Shown: piece by piece, positions 61,758 to 64,000 of the stretch
How positions within the stretch are numbered: the stretch's first letter is position 1
Layout of the letters: each line of letters opens with the position of its first letter
Assembly (NCBI RefSeq): GCF_009749385.1
Contig: NZ_WBIN01000002.1
Location: forward strand, 124,001 to 188,000
Length of the DNA stretch: 64,000 nt
DNA from: Agromyces allii
Lineage (GTDB): Bacteria; Actinomycetota; Actinomycetes; Actinomycetales; Microbacteriaceae
Reading direction: 5' to 3'
Notes under the pieces: generated by a model
The model's input: only the letters and a program-made list of their open reading frames with translations
The model's database searches: none
What the model was told of the DNA's origin: nothing
Translations under genes and position numbers: made by a program

Positions 61758-63196
61758 GCGAGCAGCGAGGTCAGGCGCGCGGAGGCCGCCGCCGACCGGA
61801 TGCAGCACGCCCGCCGAAGATCTCGCCGTCGCGTCGCGTGGCGTTCGAGGTGCTCGAGGCGGTTCGCATCGACGAGGCGTACGCCAACCTGCTGCTCCCC
61901 GCACGCATCCGACGGGCGAGGCTGTCCCAGGCGGATGCCGCGTTGGCCACCGAGCTGACGTACGGCACGCTGCGTCGGCAGGGGTACTACGACCGCGTGA
62001 TCGAGCTCGCGGCCGACCGCCCGGCCGACGCGATCGACCCGGCCGTGCTCGACGTGCTGCGCCTCGGCGCGCACCAGTTGCTCGCGACCCGCGTGCCGAC
62101 CCACGCGGCCGTGAACGAACAGGTCGACCTCGCGCGTTCGGTCGCACCGAAGGCGGCGGGGTTCGTCAACGCGGTGCTGCGCACGGTGTCCCGTACCGAT
62201 GCCGACGCCTGGCGCGAGCTCGTGGCCGAGGGCGCGTCGAACGAGGACGAGCGCCTGGCCCGGCTCGAGAGCCACCCGACCTGGGTCGTGCGGGCACTGC
62301 GCGCCGCACTCGAGCGCGAGGGGCGTGCCGACGAGCTGGAGGCGCTCCTGCAGGCCGACAACTCGTCGCCGCGCGTGAACCTCGCGCTGCTCCCCGGTCT
62401 CGTCGACGAGGGCATCGCCCAGGAGGTCGACGGGTTCGCCCCGAACGAGTACTCGCCGATCGGTGCGACCGCGAACGACCCCATCCCGGTGGTCGAGGCC
62501 GGCCACGGCCGCATCCGCGTGCAGGACGAGGGATCCCAGCTCGCAGCGCTCGCGCTGAGCCGCGCCCTGCCGGTGCGACCGGGGGAGCGCTGGCTCGACC
62601 TCTGCTCGGGCCCGGGCGGCAAGACCGCCGTGCTCGCCGCGGAGGCGCTCGCGGGCGGCGCTGTGCTCGCGGCCAACGAGGTCGTGCCCGTGCGCGCCGA
62701 TCTCGTGCGCTCGGCGATCGCCGGCGTGCCGCTCGAGGTCGACGTCCGCGTCGGCGACGGCCGCGACCTCGATGCCGCCGCGTTCGGTGCACCCGGCGGC
62801 TTCGACCGGATCCTGCTCGACGCGCCGTGCACGGGCCTCGGGGCGCTCCGCCGCCGGCCCGAGGCGCGCTGGCGCAAGCGTCCGCAGGATGTCGCCGAGC
62901 TCACCCTCCTCCAGGGCCAGTTGCTCGACGCGGCCTTCGCAGCGCTCGCGCCGGGCGGTGTGCTCGCCTACGTGACCTGCTCCCCGCACACGGCCGAGAC
63001 CCACGGTTCGCTCGGTGCGGCGCTCGCCCGTTGGGGCGGCGAGGCCGAGTCGCTCGACGCCGCCGCCGTCGTGCAGGGCGTGTCGCGGCATCCGCTCGAC
63101 CTGGCTGCGGGCGAGACGGCCGTGCAGCTCTGGCCGCACCGGCACGGCACCGACGCGATGTTCATCGCGCTCGTGCGACGGGTTCCGGCCGCCTGA
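61754..63196 (+). CDS. rsmB: 16S rRNA (cytosine-5-)-methyltransferase RsmB (Sun/Fmu)
   Basis: The 480-residue protein methylates C967 of 16S rRNA. A basic lead of about 25 residues is followed by a NusB-like domain (SRRVAFEVLEAVRIDEAYAN) and the SAM-dependent domain: WLDLCSGPGGKTAVLA, DAPCTGLGALRRRPEARW with one catalytic Cys and YVTCSPH with the second. The ATG at 61754 is coupled to fmt. A weak GC-rich hairpin lies after the stop. Confidence 0.95.
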   Translation: MSEQRGQARGGRRRPDAARPPKISPSRRVAFEVLEAVRIDEAYANLLLPARIRRARLSQADAALATELTYGTLRRQGYYDRVIELAADRPADAIDPAVLDVLRLGAHQLLATRVPTHAAVNEQVDLARSVAPKAAGFVNAVLRTVSRTDADAWRELVAEGASNEDERLARLESHPTWVVRALRAALEREGRADELEALLQADNSSPRVNLALLPGLVDEGIAQEVDGFAPNEYSPIGATANDPIPVVEAGHGRIRVQDEGSQLAALALSRALPVRPGERWLDLCSGPGGKTAVLAAEALAGGAVLAANEVVPVRADLVRSAIAGVPLEVDVRVGDGRDLDAAAFGAPGGFDRILLDAPCTGLGALRRRPEARWRKRPQDVAELTLLQGQLLDAAFAALAPGGVLAYVTCSPHTAETHGSLGAALARWGGEAESLDAAAVVQGVSRHPLDLAAGETAVQLWPHRHGTDAMFIALVRRVPAA

Positions 63197-63282
63197 GCCG
63201 CCCAGCGCCGCACTGAGCCACCCCGCACCGCACTGGGCGGGCGCCGCGCGGCACACGCGCCCGACCCCGGTCGGGGCCTCGA

Positions 63283-63288
63283 TAGGCT
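63283..63288 (+). promoter_or_regulatory. -10 box of a possible leaderless promoter (rpe)
   Basis: TAGGCT at 63283-63288 is followed by 6 nt and the rpe ATG at 63295. The space leaves no room for a ribosome site. Confidence 0.55.
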
Positions 63289-63294
63289 GGGCGC

Positions 63295-63990
63295 ATGACG
63301 ACGCGGATCAACCCGAGCATCCTCGCTGCCGACTTCGTGAACCTCGAGTCGGAGCTCGCGCGCATCGCGAGCGCCGACCTCGTGCACGTCGACGTCATGG
63401 ACAACCACTTCGTGCCGAACCTCACGTTCGGCCCCCAGATGGTGGGCCGTCTGCAGGACGTCAGCCCGATCCCGCTCGACGTCCACCTGATGATCTCGGA
63501 TGTCGACCGCTGGGCTCCGGGCTACGCCGAACTCGGTGCGTACTCGGTGACCTTCCACGCCGAGGCGACCGACGAGCCGGTGCGGCTCGCACGTCGACTG
63601 CGCGAGATCGGCGCACGTGCCGGCATCGCCCTGAAGCCCGGAACGGATGCCGGGCCCTACCTCGACCTGCTGCCCGAGTTCGACCAGGTCCTGATCATGA
63701 CCGTCGAGCCCGGGTTCGGCGGCCAGTCGTTCATGCGCGAGACGATGCCGAAGCTCAGCCAGGTGGCGGGCGCCGTGCGCGCCGCGGGGCTCGACGTCTG
63801 GCTCCAGGTCGACGGCGGCATCTCGCTCGACACGATCGGCATCGCCGCCGAGGCGGGGGCCGATACGTTCGTCGCGGGCTCGGCGGTCTTCGGCGCCGAG
63901 GTCCCGGCCGAGCGCATCACCGCGCTCCGCGACCTCGCGGCGACACATCGGCATGGGGCGCTCCCGGGCACCGGTAGTCTGAAGGCGTGA
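63295..63990 (+). CDS. rpe: ribulose-phosphate 3-epimerase
   Basis: This 231-residue TIM-barrel enzyme interconverts ribulose 5-phosphate and xylulose 5-phosphate in the pentose phosphate pathway. INPSILAADFVNLESEL, VHVDVMDNHFVPNLTFGP with the first catalytic Asp, and VEPGFGGQSFM are diagnostic; the second Asp is in VDGGI. The ATG follows a TAGGCT box by 6 nt. Its stop overlaps the next GTG by 4 bp. Confidence 0.97.
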   Translation: MTTRINPSILAADFVNLESELARIASADLVHVDVMDNHFVPNLTFGPQMVGRLQDVSPIPLDVHLMISDVDRWAPGYAELGAYSVTFHAEATDEPVRLARRLREIGARAGIALKPGTDAGPYLDLLPEFDQVLIMTVEPGFGGQSFMRETMPKLSQVAGAVRAAGLDVWLQVDGGISLDTIGIAAEAGADTFVAGSAVFGAEVPAERITALRDLAATHRHGALPGTGSLKA

Positions 63991-64000
63991 AGACATTCGA
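63987..64000 (+). CDS. start of the next gene, probably phosphoribosyl-ATP diphosphatase (hisE)
   Basis: Only 14 bases are visible: GTG then codons for Lys-Thr-Phe. HisE proteins of actinobacteria often begin with MKTF, and rpe-hisE-hisG is a known order. TAGTCT (63975-63980) lies 6 nt before this GTG, and the GTGA overlap couples it to rpe. The assignment is a guess from four residues and context. Confidence 0.4.

Noticed and set aside
58581-62147. Long minus-strand open frame opposite priA, fmt and rsmB
   Set aside because: Arg/Gly-rich shadow of three well-recognised genes.

Overview
The window is high-GC (roughly 70 %), densely packed, almost pure chromosomal core. Gene order and protein families point to an actinobacterium of the Microbacteriaceae, plausibly Agromyces or a close relative. 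Markers are a DUF3000-rnd pair, an actinobacterial integration host factor fused to guanylate kinase, a PyrR-controlled pyr operon, and many GTG starts. The genus is an inference; there is no rRNA gene to settle it. I see no insertion sequence, prophage or CRISPR array.

Layout: 1-3595 (minus) is a beta-oxidation pair (FadJ-type enzyme, cut by the window edge, and a thiolase) behind rnd and DUF3000. 3689-9549 holds a membrane-anchored hydrolase, SufE and a rhodanese, ZapE, an ammonium transporter with a textbook GlnR box, and an orphan PemK/MazF-like protein. 9599-10375 is a tRNA cluster (Val-CAC on minus; Gly-GCC, Cys-GCA and two Val-GAC on plus) punctuated by strong hairpin terminators. 10443-12521 (minus) is a secreted beta-helix glycosidase resembling GH87 alpha-1,3-glucanases. 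12833-19440 carries thrS-HIT and a complete vitamin B6 block: pdxY, divergent pdxR, and pdxS-pdxT. 19542-20940 has a hemerythrin-like protein and a DUF1697 protein.

21025-29678 is yebC-ruvC-ruvA-ruvB-yajC-secD-secF-rel (Holliday-junction processing, Sec export, stringent response). 29665-32529 (minus) has an AbiEi-like protein, a DUF349 protein and a membrane cyclophilin. 32664-40903 is rarA, rpsD, a small membrane protein, alaS, ruvX, mltG and aroE. 40928-45309 is aroC-aroK-aroB, aroQ, efp and nusB. 46210-55817 is a translationally coupled pyrimidine operon (pyrR-pyrB-pyrC-membrane protein-carA-carB-pyrF) running into the mIHF-Gmk fusion. 55883-63990 is rpoZ, coaBC, metK, a degenerate priA, fmt, rsmB and rpe, with the first bases of a likely hisE at the edge.

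No new defence or mobile system is visible. The most unusual signals are at DNA and RNA level: (1) an over-represented octamer GGATGCCG on both strands that forces rare synonymous codons and builds at least two intergenic hairpins; (2) an 18-bp inverted repeat that would bury the rel ribosome site and start codon in read-through RNA only; (3) about nine TANNNT boxes 6-7 nt before a start codon, suggesting widespread leaderless transcription; and (4) twin tRNA-Val genes differing by one compensatory acceptor-stem pair. All coordinates and counts were read by eye.
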